A DNA stretch of 49,949 nucleotides from Candidatus Cloacimonadota bacterium (lineage in GTDB: Bacteria > Cloacimonadota > Cloacimonadia > Cloacimonadales > TCS61): the NCBI GenBank assembly GCA_018400535.1, contig JAGYMQ010000037.1, forward strand, positions 1 to 49,949, in the 5' to 3' direction. Made by a program: the position numbers and the translations under genes. This document shows, piece by piece, positions 30,299 through 40,667 of this stretch. A model generated the notes under the pieces. That model searched no databases and had not been told where the DNA came from. It saw nothing but the letters and a program-made list of their open reading frames with translations. Position 1 is the stretch's first letter. The number at the start of each line of letters is the position of its first letter.

Positions 30299-30962
30299 TC
30301 ATAAAAGCAAAATTTTAGAGAAAATCTATCACAGCCTGATAAATCGCTTCGGCTTCCAGAATTGGTGGCCAGGCGAAACGAAAGATGAAATCATCATCGG
30401 AGCGATCCTCACACAAAGCGTTAGCTGGAAAAACGTGGAAAAAGCGATTGATATACTCAAAGAAAACAAACTTTGTTCGCTTTCCAAACTAAAAAACACT
30501 GATCAGGAAACGATCGCATCTCTAATCAAATCAACACTTTATTACAATCAAAAGGCAAAAAAACTACATAATTTCATTTCCCATCTTGAAAAAAAATATG
30601 CTGGAAAATTGGAAAAATTGTTTGCTCTGGATGTGAATAAATTGCGTGCTGAATTACTCAAAATAAAAGGGATCGGTAAGGAAACTGCAGATTCGATCAT
30701 TCTCTACGCCGCTGAAAAACCAATTTTCGTCATCGATAGCTATACAAAACGGATCTTTGTGCGGTTGGGTTTGGCAAAAGATGATTGGAATTACCAAATT
30801 CTGCAGAATTTTTTTCAGACAGAACTTCCAGCAAAAACCGATCTTTTCCAGGATTTTCACGCCCAAATAGTCAAACTGGCAAAATCCTATTGCACAAAAA
30901 AACAACCAAATTGTGTAAATTGTCCGATCAAAGAATTTTGTGACTATTATGCTGAAAAATAA
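30279..30962 (+). CDS. Endonuclease III-related DNA glycosylase
   Basis: HhH LLKIKGIGKETADSIILYAAEKPIFVIDSYT and Cx6Cx2Cx5C (CTKKQPNCVNCPIKEFC). Confidence 0.82.
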   Translation: MQNGETNHKSKILEKIYHSLINRFGFQNWWPGETKDEIIIGAILTQSVSWKNVEKAIDILKENKLCSLSKLKNTDQETIASLIKSTLYYNQKAKKLHNFISHLEKKYAGKLEKLFALDVNKLRAELLKIKGIGKETADSIILYAAEKPIFVIDSYTKRIFVRLGLAKDDWNYQILQNFFQTELPAKTDLFQDFHAQIVKLAKSYCTKKQPNCVNCPIKEFCDYYAEK

Positions 30963-31587
30963 AATCTTTTATCACTTTGGGAATAAGCAAATCAGTCTTA
31001 ACGCTCTTCAAAATAGGGGCTATCTAAAAATCGACGATCACAAAATTTACCAGGATGATATAATCTTGATGGAACAAACTCACTCTGTTCTCGTTCAGAT
31101 CGTAAAAAATCGGAGTTCCAATTATATGCCAAAAGTCGATGCGCTGATCACAAAAAGAAAGAATATCTTTTTGGCCGTAAAAACAGCAGATTGCATTCCA
31201 ATTTTGATCTATGATACAAAAAAAATGATCGCCGCGATCCACGCTGGCAGAGAAGGTGTGAAAAAAAACATTGTAGAAGAAGTTTGTCATTTTTTCCAGA
31301 AAAGCAGAAGAAAAGAAATTTTCGTTCTTTTGGGCCCGGCAATTTGCGCCAGACATTATGAAGTCGATGAACAGACTTTCTCCGAATTTGTAAACGAAAC
31401 AGAAGTTCTGCAAAAGTTCCCTCAACTCGATCTGAAGAAAGTTGTTCTCCAGCAATTGCTTTCCTTTGGAATTCCCGCTTCCAATATTCAGAATTCTCCG
31501 ATCTGCACCTGGGAGAACGAAAATTACTTTTCCTACCGCAAAAATAGAACAACGCAACGTCAAATCTCGCTCATCGCGATCTTATGA
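30949..31587 (+). CDS. YfiH/PgeF-family (laccase-domain) protein
   Basis: AVKTADCIPILIYDTKKMIAAIHAGREGV and LLGPAICARHYEV. Confidence 0.8.
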   Translation: MLKNKIFYHFGNKQISLNALQNRGYLKIDDHKIYQDDIILMEQTHSVLVQIVKNRSSNYMPKVDALITKRKNIFLAVKTADCIPILIYDTKKMIAAIHAGREGVKKNIVEEVCHFFQKSRRKEIFVLLGPAICARHYEVDEQTFSEFVNETEVLQKFPQLDLKKVVLQQLLSFGIPASNIQNSPICTWENENYFSYRKNRTTQRQISLIAIL

Positions 31588-32462
31588 AAGTTATTCCAAT
31601 TCAGGCAAAAAAATTGCTTTCCCACGTGAAACAACCAGATGATTGGTTTGGCTTGAAATATAATATGAATCTCTATCGTGGTTGTCAGCATCAGTGCATC
31701 TATTGTGATACGCGCAGCGAATGTTATCAGGTAAAAAATTTCAGTACAGAAATACGCTATAAAGAAAATTTTGCTGAACTTTTGCGCCAGGAATTGGCAG
31801 CAAAAAGAGTGCACGGCACTATTGGATTGGGCTCGATGAATGATCCTTATATGCCATTAGAAAAACAACTTTCTTTGACCAGAAAAGCACTTATGATCAT
31901 CGCTGAATTTCAATTTCCCGTTCATATTATCACGAAAAGTGATCTCATTTTGCGTGATCTGAAAATTCTGGAAAAGATCGCAAGAGTTTATTTAACTGTC
32001 AGTTTCAGTATCACCACTTGTGAAGATAGGCTCGCTCGCAAAATCGAACCTTATGCTCCTTTGCCTTCGGCGCGGTGGCATGCGCTCAACATTTTGCGGC
32101 AACACAAAATTCAAGCTGGAGTCTTGATGATGCCTTTGCTTCCATTCATCGAAGACGATCGGGCAAATATAATCGGAATCGTCAAAAATACTGCAAAAAA
32201 TAACGGTTCATACATTTTACCCGCTTTCGGTATGACCCTGCGTGATCGACAACGAGAATATTTTTTTAATAAATTAGACCAGCTTTTTCCTGATATCCGG
32301 CCGAAGTATGAAGCGCAATTTGGAAATAGTTACGGCTGTTCAGTACCGAGGGCAAAATCATTGAAAAAGCTTTTCAATTCACAATGCGAAAGTTTTGATC
32401 TTCCCAGGAGAATTCCCTTTTATCAAAAAAATAAAGTTGAACAATTAACTCTTTTTTTTTAA
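31584..32462 (+). CDS. SPL-family-like radical SAM protein
   Basis: NLYRGCQHQCIYCDTRSE (Cx3Cx2C), GLGSMNDPYMPLEKQLSLTRKAL, ITKSDLILRDLKIL. Confidence 0.82.
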   Translation: MKVIPIQAKKLLSHVKQPDDWFGLKYNMNLYRGCQHQCIYCDTRSECYQVKNFSTEIRYKENFAELLRQELAAKRVHGTIGLGSMNDPYMPLEKQLSLTRKALMIIAEFQFPVHIITKSDLILRDLKILEKIARVYLTVSFSITTCEDRLARKIEPYAPLPSARWHALNILRQHKIQAGVLMMPLLPFIEDDRANIIGIVKNTAKNNGSYILPAFGMTLRDRQREYFFNKLDQLFPDIRPKYEAQFGNSYGCSVPRAKSLKKLFNSQCESFDLPRRIPFYQKNKVEQLTLFF

Positions 32463-32478
32463 ATACAGGATAAAAAAA

Positions 32479-34554
32479 ATGGATGCATTAAAAGAGAATA
32501 TCAAATTTTTGAAAGGCGTCGGTGAATATCGCGCCAAAAAATTGAACAAGCTTCACATCTGGACGATCGGTGATCTGATAGAATTTTTCCCACGTGATTA
32601 CATCAATCGTAAAAAAGCTGTCAGCATCAATAACCTTAAGTTCAATGAAATAAATTCTCTGGTGGCAAAGGTCGTTTCGCTCGAAGAAAGAAGATTGCGA
32701 AATAACAAAAAACAATTGAACGTGGTAATATCAGATGGTAAAGATCATCTTTTTTTGACCTGGTTTCGTTACGGGAAATGGATCACCGAACAATTTGAAA
32801 GCGGTAAAACCATCTGGGTAAGTGGAAATGTGACAGAATTTCGTAATATCCCGCAGATCATTCATCCTGAATTTGAGATTCTGGATGAAGAAGAAAAAAC
32901 TTCTTTCTGGCATTCAAGACAAGTTCTACCCGTCTATCATTTGACCAAAGGGATAACGATCAATCTGATGCGACAGCTGATCTACAACGCTTTCCAGCTC
33001 TATGCTAAAAACATCAAAGAGACTTTGCCTGATTATATCTTAGAAAAATATCACTTCCCAGATCGCAACATTGCTCTGCAAAAGATCCATTTCACGCAAA
33101 ATCCAACCGAAGTTAAAAAGCTGAAACTACGCTTTATTTTTGAAGAGCTTTTTTTCACCCAACTGATGCTGGCACGCGTAAAGAAAAAACATCACAAAGA
33201 AATTGGGAACAGATTTCAGCTGAAAAAAACTTTCACAACTCACTTGAAAAAAAACTTGCCCTTTGAACTAACCAAAGCCCAGAAAAAAGTTATCCGCGAG
33301 ATCGTCGAAGATATGACTTCTAAACACCAAATGAACCGTTTGTTACAAGGTGATGTAGGCGCAGGGAAAACCATCGTCACAGTCTTCGCTATGCTCCTAG
33401 CACTGGAAAATGGATTCCAAGCAGTTCTGATGGCGCCGACAGAAATTCTGGCAGAACAGCATTATTATGGAATAAAAAAATTGCTGGAAGATCAAAATCA
33501 GATTAAGATCGCAATTTTGAAAGGCGGAGCTTATAAAGGAAAAAAAACAATTCTCGAAGATATCAAAAATGGTGAAATTGACATTGTCATTGGCACACAC
33601 GCTCTCATCCAAAAAAATGTTCATTTCCAAAAAGTCGGATTTGTCGCGATCGACGAACAACATCGTTTTGGAGTTGAACAGCGTGCCGTTCTTTCCCAAA
33701 AAAATAAAAATCCCGATCTGCTCTATCTGACTGCCACGCCGATCCCACGTTCTCTGGCGCTGACAGTTTATGGCGATCTCGACGTGAGCTTGCTCGATGA
33801 ATTACCTTCTGGACGAAAACAGATCAAAACTATCAGGCACAATGCAAATAAACGAAATGTCGTCTATCAAAAGGTGAAAATCGATCTGCGTCAAGGAAGA
33901 CAGATCTACGTTGTCTGTCCGCTCATCGAAGAATCGGAAAAAGTCGATCTTCTGGATGCTGAAACTTTGTATCATCGTCTGGCAGAAAAAGTATTTCCAG
34001 ACTTCAACGTAGAAATTTTGCATGGAAGAATGAAAACGATTGAAAAAGAAAAAATTATGCAAGATTTTGTGGATGGAAAAATCGATATTTTAGTTTCCAC
34101 GACTGTGATCGAAGTGGGCATCGACGTTCCGAATGCAACTGTTATGATCATCGAACACGCCGAAAGATTTGGTTTGAGCCAGCTTCATCAATTGCGAGGC
34201 AGAGTGGGTAGAGGCAGTGCAAGATCTTTTTGTTATCTAATCGTTCATCCTCCTATCAGTGAAGAAGGCAGGAAAAGATTGAACATGATCGTAGAGACGA
34301 ACGATGGTTTTCAAATTGCGGAAAAGGATCTTGAGATCAGAGGACCGGGAGATTTTTTTGGCACGGATCAATCTGGAATTCCCTATTTCCGCCATGCTAA
34401 TATTTTGCGCGATAAAGCTATTTTGGATCAGGCACGCATTCAGGCTTTCAAGATTATCAAAGAAGACCCAGAACTGGAACTGCCAGAAAATGATAAACTC
34501 AGAAATATCTATTTTTCGAAATTTGCTGAAAGAGAAAAATTGTTTGATTTTTAA
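32479..34554 (+). CDS. recG: ATP-dependent DNA helicase RecG
   Basis: LKGVGEYRAKKLNKL wedge region, LLQGDVGAGKTIV, AIDEQHRFGVEQR, TATPIPRSLALTVYGDLDVS, QLRGRVGRG. Confidence 0.97.
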   Translation: MDALKENIKFLKGVGEYRAKKLNKLHIWTIGDLIEFFPRDYINRKKAVSINNLKFNEINSLVAKVVSLEERRLRNNKKQLNVVISDGKDHLFLTWFRYGKWITEQFESGKTIWVSGNVTEFRNIPQIIHPEFEILDEEEKTSFWHSRQVLPVYHLTKGITINLMRQLIYNAFQLYAKNIKETLPDYILEKYHFPDRNIALQKIHFTQNPTEVKKLKLRFIFEELFFTQLMLARVKKKHHKEIGNRFQLKKTFTTHLKKNLPFELTKAQKKVIREIVEDMTSKHQMNRLLQGDVGAGKTIVTVFAMLLALENGFQAVLMAPTEILAEQHYYGIKKLLEDQNQIKIAILKGGAYKGKKTILEDIKNGEIDIVIGTHALIQKNVHFQKVGFVAIDEQHRFGVEQRAVLSQKNKNPDLLYLTATPIPRSLALTVYGDLDVSLLDELPSGRKQIKTIRHNANKRNVVYQKVKIDLRQGRQIYVVCPLIEESEKVDLLDAETLYHRLAEKVFPDFNVEILHGRMKTIEKEKIMQDFVDGKIDILVSTTVIEVGIDVPNATVMIIEHAERFGLSQLHQLRGRVGRGSARSFCYLIVHPPISEEGRKRLNMIVETNDGFQIAEKDLEIRGPGDFFGTDQSGIPYFRHANILRDKAILDQARIQAFKIIKEDPELELPENDKLRNIYFSKFAEREKLFDF

Positions 34555-34558
34555 AAAA

Positions 34559-34592
34559 AAGCTGGAGTCCAATTAAATCAGATCTCCAGCTT
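34559..34592 (-). terminator. Terminator of the hydrogenase operon, possibly bidirectional with recG
   Basis: AAGCTGGAG (34559-34567) / CTCCAGCTT (34584-34592); minus strand followed by a run of Ts. Confidence 0.75.
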
Positions 34593-34613
34593 AACTTTGT
34601 TATTGTAAGTTTA

Positions 34614-36407
34614 TCAGTGTTTGTGCGTCACTTCTTTCGTTGCTTCGCCAGACATAGCATTTCTTTCAAAATAATATGTGTGTAACAATTTATGAGCTTT
34701 CTCTGAATTAGGAGCATCCAGAAAATCTCTGTAACATTTCATAACGTCTTCATTTTGATGAGAACAGCGTGCGGGAAGATCTTTATCTTCTTTGTACAAA
34801 CTCAATCCTCGACGTGCCCGATCGGCAATGCTGCTGCCATAAGGCTGACCACCACCACCGACGCATCCGCCGGGACAAGCCATAATTTCGACAAAGTGAT
34901 AATTCTTTTCGCCAGATTGGATCCATTCCATAACTTTTCGTGCATTTCCCAAACCATGTGCAACGCAAACGTTCAATTCCACATCACCGAGCTCTTTTGT
35001 AGGAACGGTAAGCGAAGCTTCTTTGATTCCAGTAATACCACGCACAGCCTGAATATCAAGATTATCGAGTTCTTTTCCGACCAAAACGTAATAGGCTGTT
35101 CTGATCGCTGCTTCCATCACGCCGCCCGTAGCACCAAAGATCGTTCCAGCGCCTGTGTATTGTCCCATCAGGTCATCGGCTTTTTCTTCGGGAAGGTTTT
35201 TGAAATCGATACCAGCTTCATTGACCATGCGAACGAATTCGCGAGTTGTGAGCACATAATCCACATCCTGGAAACCAGAATCGCGCATTTCTGGTCGATT
35301 AGCTTCAAATTTTTTCGCTGTGCAAGGCATAATTGAAACAGAGCAGATCTTAGCTGGATTCAAATATTCTTTATCGGCAAAATAAGTTTTCACCAAAGTT
35401 CCAAACATCTGCTGCGGAGATTTACAGGTTGAGACATTTTCAGCCAGATCAGGGAAATAAGTTTCCATAAATTTTATCCACCCTGGAGAACAAGAAGTGA
35501 TCAAAGGAAGTTTCCCGCCTTCTTTCAAACGTGTGATCAATTCTGTACCTTCTTCCATAATGGTGAGATCCGCAGAGAAATTTGTATCAAAGACACGATC
35601 GAAACCGAGACGGCGCAAAGCCGCATACATTTTTCCAACCGTGACTTTTTCTGGATCCATTCCAAATTCTTCACCTAACGTGGCTCGAATCGCTGGAGCT
35701 TCCTGCACGACAACATATTTTTCGTCATCCAGAAGTGCATCCCAGACTTGTTCGACATGACTTTTTTCCTTCAAAGCCCCAACCGGGCAATAAACCGTGC
35801 ATTGTCCGCAATTTACGCAGGGACTGTCTAACATTCCCTTATCAAAAGGCGTGGTGATCTTTCCTTCAAAACCGCGTCCATCGATCGTGAGAGCATGAAC
35901 CGTCTGCACTTCCTGACAGACGATGAGACAGCGTCCGCAAGAAATACATTTGTTTGGATCTCGCACGATTGCAAAGCTATCATCATCAACTGGTTGTGGT
36001 TTCCTGACTTTTGGCATATTTTTTTCATCAACGCCAAAGAGATAAGCAAGATCTTGAAGTTGGCAGCGATTATTTTGCTCGCAGGTAGGACATTCCACTT
36101 CGTGATCAGCCAGGATCATTTCCAACAAAGTTCTGCGTAATTCACGTAATTTTTTGCTATTAGTTCTAACTTTCATTCCTTCCCATACGGCTGTGGAACA
36201 GGCTCTTTTCGTGCCATTTTGACCTTCGATCTCCACAACGCAGATACCACAATTTGCCGTAGCCCGCAAATCTTCGTGGTAACATAAGGTAGGAATGTAT
36301 TTACCGGCTTTTTTGGCAGCATCGAGGATAGACGTTCCAGCAGGAACTTCTACTTCCACATTATCAATCCATAGTTTTAGTTGCTTAGCCACTTTACTTT
36401 CCTCCAT
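34614..36407 (-). CDS. hydA: [FeFe]-hydrogenase catalytic subunit HydA, trimeric/bifurcating type
   Basis: [2Fe-2S] domain, DHEVECPTCEQNNRCQ (His-ligated cluster), two 4Fe-4S motifs, H-cluster motifs TSCSPGW, MPCTAKKFE, EIMACPGGCVGGGGQP. Confidence 0.94.
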   Translation of the reverse strand: MEESKVAKQLKLWIDNVEVEVPAGTSILDAAKKAGKYIPTLCYHEDLRATANCGICVVEIEGQNGTKRACSTAVWEGMKVRTNSKKLRELRRTLLEMILADHEVECPTCEQNNRCQLQDLAYLFGVDEKNMPKVRKPQPVDDDSFAIVRDPNKCISCGRCLIVCQEVQTVHALTIDGRGFEGKITTPFDKGMLDSPCVNCGQCTVYCPVGALKEKSHVEQVWDALLDDEKYVVVQEAPAIRATLGEEFGMDPEKVTVGKMYAALRRLGFDRVFDTNFSADLTIMEEGTELITRLKEGGKLPLITSCSPGWIKFMETYFPDLAENVSTCKSPQQMFGTLVKTYFADKEYLNPAKICSVSIMPCTAKKFEANRPEMRDSGFQDVDYVLTTREFVRMVNEAGIDFKNLPEEKADDLMGQYTGAGTIFGATGGVMEAAIRTAYYVLVGKELDNLDIQAVRGITGIKEASLTVPTKELGDVELNVCVAHGLGNARKVMEWIQSGEKNYHFVEIMACPGGCVGGGGQPYGSSIADRARRGLSLYKEDKDLPARCSHQNEDVMKCYRDFLDAPNSEKAHKLLHTYYFERNAMSGEATKEVTHKH

Positions 36408-37967
36408 TTATTTTTTTATTTTTTCTAAAAAATCATCTCTGAAATTATCGATCGCACTTTTAACAGGCATCAGGAGAGATTGTCCCAAAGCGCAAAAACA
36501 GGAAAGATTCATCATCTCTGCAATATGGATCATCTTATCCAAATCTTCTTTTTTGCCTTCACCCTTACGAATATTGTCGATCAATTTGAAAAGTACTTCA
36601 TTACCATTGGCACACGGTGAACATTTTCCGCAAGATTCATGGCGAAAAAAACGAATGACCGACCACAGCATATCGATGATATCAGCAGTTTCGTTCATCA
36701 CCAAGATCGCACCAGAACCAAGTACAGCAGAGTATTCTTTCAAGTTATTATAATCCATTTTTACATCGAGCAATTTGTTTGGAAGGAAAACACCAGCAGC
36801 TCCGCCGACCAGAGCAGCTTTGAATTTTTTTCCTTCTTTCACGCCGCCACCGTATTGATTGATGATCGTGCGCAAAGTTGTGCCCATATCGACTTCACAC
36901 AAACCAGGAAGTTTCACATCTCCCATAACCGTGTACACTTTTGTTCCGGAGCAATTTTCCACACCGAAATGGAGATACCAGTCAGCTCCATTCTGTAGAA
37001 TTGCGGGAACATTCGTGATGGTTTCCACGTTGTTGACTACCGTCGGCTTTTTCCAGGCACCTTCGACGCCAGGGAAAGGTGGTTTGGCACGAGGAGTTCC
37101 GCGATTTCCTTCCATCGATTCGATGAGTGCAGTTTCTTCTCCGCAAACATAAGCACCAGCGCCGATCTTGATCTTGATATCCAGATCAAATCCTGAGCCG
37201 AAAATGTTTTCTCCGATGAGTCCATATTTTTTCGCTTGTTCAATTGCCTTTTTCAATCTGGAAATGCAGAGTTTATATTCGCCGCGAATATAAATATAGG
37301 CTTTTGTAGCACCGATCGCATAGGCAGAGATCATGATACCTTCGAGCAATTTGTGCGGATCACCTTCCATGATCAAACGATCTTTGAATGTTCCTGGTTC
37401 GCCTTCGTCTGCATTGATCACCAAATATTTTTGATCTGCTTCGAGAGGAGCTGTGAAACTCCATTTCAATCCTGTTGGAAAACCAGCACCTCCGCGTCCT
37501 CTTAAGCCAGATTTTTTTACAATTTCCACGATCTCGCTTGGATTAATGGCGAGAGCTTTTTCCCAAGCTTCATAACCGCCAGTTCCCAGATATTCATCAA
37601 TATCTTCTGGATCTATCAGACCGGAATTGGAAAGAACGATCCTTCCTTTGTAATTATAATCATACATTCCGGTGATCTTTTCTTCCAGAACAAGCCGATT
37701 GACGACACGTCCTTTCAGAAAATGTTCTTGCACTATCTCTTTGATATCTTCTTCGGAAATATTGACGTAAGTGATCTGTTCAGGATAGACTAACATACTG
37801 ATGCCAGTTCCAAAATAACCTAAAGCACCTGTTTCCATAATGTTGATCTCATCAGCTAGTTCATATTTTTCTAATTCATTGCGAAGAGCGTTCTCAATCC
37901 TTTTCACTCCAGCTTTCAGACTTTCGTCATCGATACCGATCAGGATATGACTTCGATAGAATTTCAT
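36408..37967 (-). CDS. NuoF-like flavoprotein subunit, second copy, degenerate N-terminal ferredoxin domain
   Basis: [52 protein letters not shown]. The N-terminal domain has no Cys and there is no C-terminal 2x4Fe-4S domain. Confidence 0.9.
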   Translation of the reverse strand: MKFYRSHILIGIDDESLKAGVKRIENALRNELEKYELADEINIMETGALGYFGTGISMLVYPEQITYVNISEEDIKEIVQEHFLKGRVVNRLVLEEKITGMYDYNYKGRIVLSNSGLIDPEDIDEYLGTGGYEAWEKALAINPSEIVEIVKKSGLRGRGGAGFPTGLKWSFTAPLEADQKYLVINADEGEPGTFKDRLIMEGDPHKLLEGIMISAYAIGATKAYIYIRGEYKLCISRLKKAIEQAKKYGLIGENIFGSGFDLDIKIKIGAGAYVCGEETALIESMEGNRGTPRAKPPFPGVEGAWKKPTVVNNVETITNVPAILQNGADWYLHFGVENCSGTKVYTVMGDVKLPGLCEVDMGTTLRTIINQYGGGVKEGKKFKAALVGGAAGVFLPNKLLDVKMDYNNLKEYSAVLGSGAILVMNETADIIDMLWSVIRFFRHESCGKCSPCANGNEVLFKLIDNIRKGEGKKEDLDKMIHIAEMMNLSCFCALGQSLLMPVKSAIDNFRDDFLEKIKK

Positions 37968-38422
37968 TTTGCCCTCCTGCGAATATTTTCGATTATTTGT
38001 TCCACTCTTTTTTCTGTCAGATCGCCAAAAACATCTTCATTGATCATCATAACTGGTGCATTACCACAGACTCCAAGACAGGCGGTCAGTTCCAGAGTAA
38101 AAAGTCCATCTTCCGTCGTTTCACCGATCTTGATACCGAGTAGCTGGCGCAATTTCGCCAGGATATTTTCCGATCCGCGTAAAAAGCAAGGTGGTGATTC
38201 ACATAGTCGGATAACGTTTTTTCCGCGCGGTTTGAAACTGAACATTGAATAGAACGATATCACACCGTGAATGTGACTCGGTGTGATATTCAAATATTGA
38301 CTGATCTCCCAGACAGCATCATCTGAAATATAATTTTGCTCGTTGCTGTCCTGCACATCGTGCAATATAGAAATCAAATTTTCCTTTTTAGGCTCATATT
38401 TTTCTAATATTTTTTTATACAT
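37964..38422 (-). CDS. NuoE-like [2Fe-2S] subunit, second copy
   Basis: HGVISFYSMFSFKPRGKNVIRLCESPPC... TACLGVCGNAPVMMINED. Confidence 0.9.
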   Translation of the reverse strand: MYKKILEKYEPKKENLISILHDVQDSNEQNYISDDAVWEISQYLNITPSHIHGVISFYSMFSFKPRGKNVIRLCESPPCFLRGSENILAKLRQLLGIKIGETTEDGLFTLELTACLGVCGNAPVMMINEDVFGDLTEKRVEQIIENIRRRAK

Positions 38423-38440
38423 TATTTTTCCTCACTTTGA

Positions 38441-40288
38441 TCATTCATAGAGATCTGCATATTTTTTGAATTCCTGTTTGGGTGAAGCATCAAATTGTCC
38501 TGATAACTTTTCGATCACATTGACTGGACATACTTCCACACAAGTGCTGCATTTCACACAATCTGTCTGCACGATTTCATATTTCTCTTCACGGCTACCA
38601 ATGATGCATTTAGCAGGACATTTTTGAGCGCAAAGGCCGCATCCCAGGCATTTATCTTTATCGATGAGAAAATGAACAAGATCAGGGCAAACTTTTGCTT
38701 CACATCGCTTGTTGAAAATATGTTCTTCATATTCTTTGCGGAAATAGCGAATCGTGCTTAGAACAGGATTTGGAGCTGATTGTCCCAATCCACAGAGCGA
38801 AAGTTCTTTCACTGTTTTACCCAATTTCTCCAGTTTATCGAGATCCTCCGGTTTGCCTTCACCTTTTGTAATTCTATCCAGGATGAGATACATCTCGCGC
38901 AATCCGACGCGGCAAGGTGTGCATTTTCCACAGGATTCTTCCACCGAAAATTCCAGAAAGAATTTTGCCACATTCACCATGCAATTGGAATCATCCATCA
39001 CGATGACACCGCCAGAACCCATCATCGCACCTTTCTGCTGCAATGATTCATAATCTATCTGCACAGAAAGATGTTCATCCATCAGACAACCGCCTGAAGG
39101 TCCACCAAGCTGAACTGCTTTGAATTTTTTTCCTTCTGAAATGCCGCCACCGACTTTGTAAATCAGGTCTTTCAATGTAATTCCCATTGGAACTTCAACT
39201 AAACCAGTATTATTGAGGTCACCAGTAAGTGCAAAAACTTTTGTGCCTTTGCTGGTTTCAGTTCCCATTTTAGAGAACCAATCCGCACCATTAATTATTA
39301 TTGCGGATAGATTTGCCAGAGTTTCGACATTGTTGACGAGAGTCGGTTTATTCCATAATCCTGAGATAGCGGGATAGGGCGGTTTTAGAACCGGATGACC
39401 GCGTTTGCCTTCGAGTGAAGCGATCAATGCTGTTTCTTCGCCACAGACAAAAGCGCCTGCACCTGTTCTAACTTCAGCATCAAAAGCGAAATCAGAATCA
39501 AAAATTGCTTCACCAAGAAAACCATATTTTTTGGATTGTTCGATAGCAATTTTTATGCGTTTAATCGCTAAGGGATATTCAGCGCGAATGTAGAAAAAAC
39601 CTTTTTTCGCACCGACAGCATAAGCTGCGATCATCATTCCTTCCAGAATTTTGTGGGGATCACCCTCGAGCAGCGACCGATCCATAAAAGCACCAGGATC
39701 GCCTTCATCACCATTACAGATCACATATTTTTCATCATTTTTTTGATCATAGACAAATTTCCATTTCATAGCTGTGGGGAAACCAGCTCCACCTCTACCA
39801 CGCAAGCCAGAATCTTTTATGATCTGGATAACATCAGCAGGCTTCATTTCGGTCAGCACTTTTCCGAGAGCTTCGTAGCCTCCGGTTGCAATATATTCTT
39901 CGATCTTTTCTGGATTGATCAAACCGCAATTTTTCAGAGCTACTTTTTCTTGCAATTGATAAAAAGGAATCTCTTTTTTGGTTGGATAGACTTCTTCCGA
40001 TTCTTGAACCATCAAGCGTTTGATCGGTCTTCCTTTCATAAAATGTTCTTCTACCAGCTCTTCAACGTCAGTCAGAGCAACTTTTTTGTAGAAGACACCT
40101 TCAGGATAGACCATCATTACCGGACCATAATCGCAAGGCCCCATACAACCAGTTTCGATGATATTTATCTCATCAGAAAGTCCGCGTTTAACAATCTCCT
40201 GCAAGAGTTTTTCTTTGAGCTTCAGTGCACCTGCCGAAACACAACCGGATCCACAGCAAAGCAGAACATCCGTTCGTTTCAGAGACAT
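38441..40288 (-). CDS. hydB: HydB-type NuoF-like hydrogenase subunit with N-terminal [2Fe-2S] and C-terminal 2x[4Fe-4S] domains
   Basis: LLCCGSGCVSAG...[79 protein letters not shown]. Confidence 0.92.
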   Translation of the reverse strand: MSLKRTDVLLCCGSGCVSAGALKLKEKLLQEIVKRGLSDEINIIETGCMGPCDYGPVMMVYPEGVFYKKVALTDVEELVEEHFMKGRPIKRLMVQESEEVYPTKKEIPFYQLQEKVALKNCGLINPEKIEEYIATGGYEALGKVLTEMKPADVIQIIKDSGLRGRGGAGFPTAMKWKFVYDQKNDEKYVICNGDEGDPGAFMDRSLLEGDPHKILEGMMIAAYAVGAKKGFFYIRAEYPLAIKRIKIAIEQSKKYGFLGEAIFDSDFAFDAEVRTGAGAFVCGEETALIASLEGKRGHPVLKPPYPAISGLWNKPTLVNNVETLANLSAIIINGADWFSKMGTETSKGTKVFALTGDLNNTGLVEVPMGITLKDLIYKVGGGISEGKKFKAVQLGGPSGGCLMDEHLSVQIDYESLQQKGAMMGSGGVIVMDDSNCMVNVAKFFLEFSVEESCGKCTPCRVGLREMYLILDRITKGEGKPEDLDKLEKLGKTVKELSLCGLGQSAPNPVLSTIRYFRKEYEEHIFNKRCEAKVCPDLVHFLIDKDKCLGCGLCAQKCPAKCIIGSREEKYEIVQTDCVKCSTCVEVCPVNVIEKLSGQFDASPKQEFKKYADLYE

Positions 40289-40298
40289 TTATTTCCCC

Positions 40299-40667
40299 CT
40301 AATCATTTTTAGTCGCAACAACGAGGTCGCTCACGACTTTACCATTAACGATATGTTCGACAACGATCTTTCGTGCATTTTCAGGAGTTACATTTCCGTA
40401 GGTGATCTTTGGTTTTCCTTTTTCGATCACGTCAACGACAGGTTCCATTGACGATAGTCCTTTTTCTCCAGTTTGTGTGACAAGAACGTCAGTTAATTTT
40501 CGATTTGAAACTTCATCCAAAATAGCTTTCATGACGTCACGAGCACCTAAGGCAATACCAGAAGTGCCCATTCCAACGACAACTTTCACACGACTTTCAG
40601 AATTGCGCATTTTCATTTCGTTTTGCGCTTTTTCTCTGATCTTTCTTAGTTCCTCTAAGGTTTTCAT
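40299..40667 (-). CDS. Stand-alone thioredoxin-like ferredoxin-fold protein lacking all Cys
   Basis: VKVVVGMGTSGIALGARDVMKAI...TGEKGLSSMEPVVDV aligns with (2Fe-2S) ferredoxin domains, but the protein contains no cysteine. Confidence 0.8.
   Translation of the reverse strand: MKTLEELRKIREKAQNEMKMRNSESRVKVVVGMGTSGIALGARDVMKAILDEVSNRKLTDVLVTQTGEKGLSSMEPVVDVIEKGKPKITYGNVTPENARKIVVEHIVNGKVVSDLVVATKND

Noticed and set aside
36408-40288. Duplicate NuoF as an assembly artefact
   Set aside because: The two copies are diverged throughout, have different domain content, and sit beside equally diverged NuoE copies.
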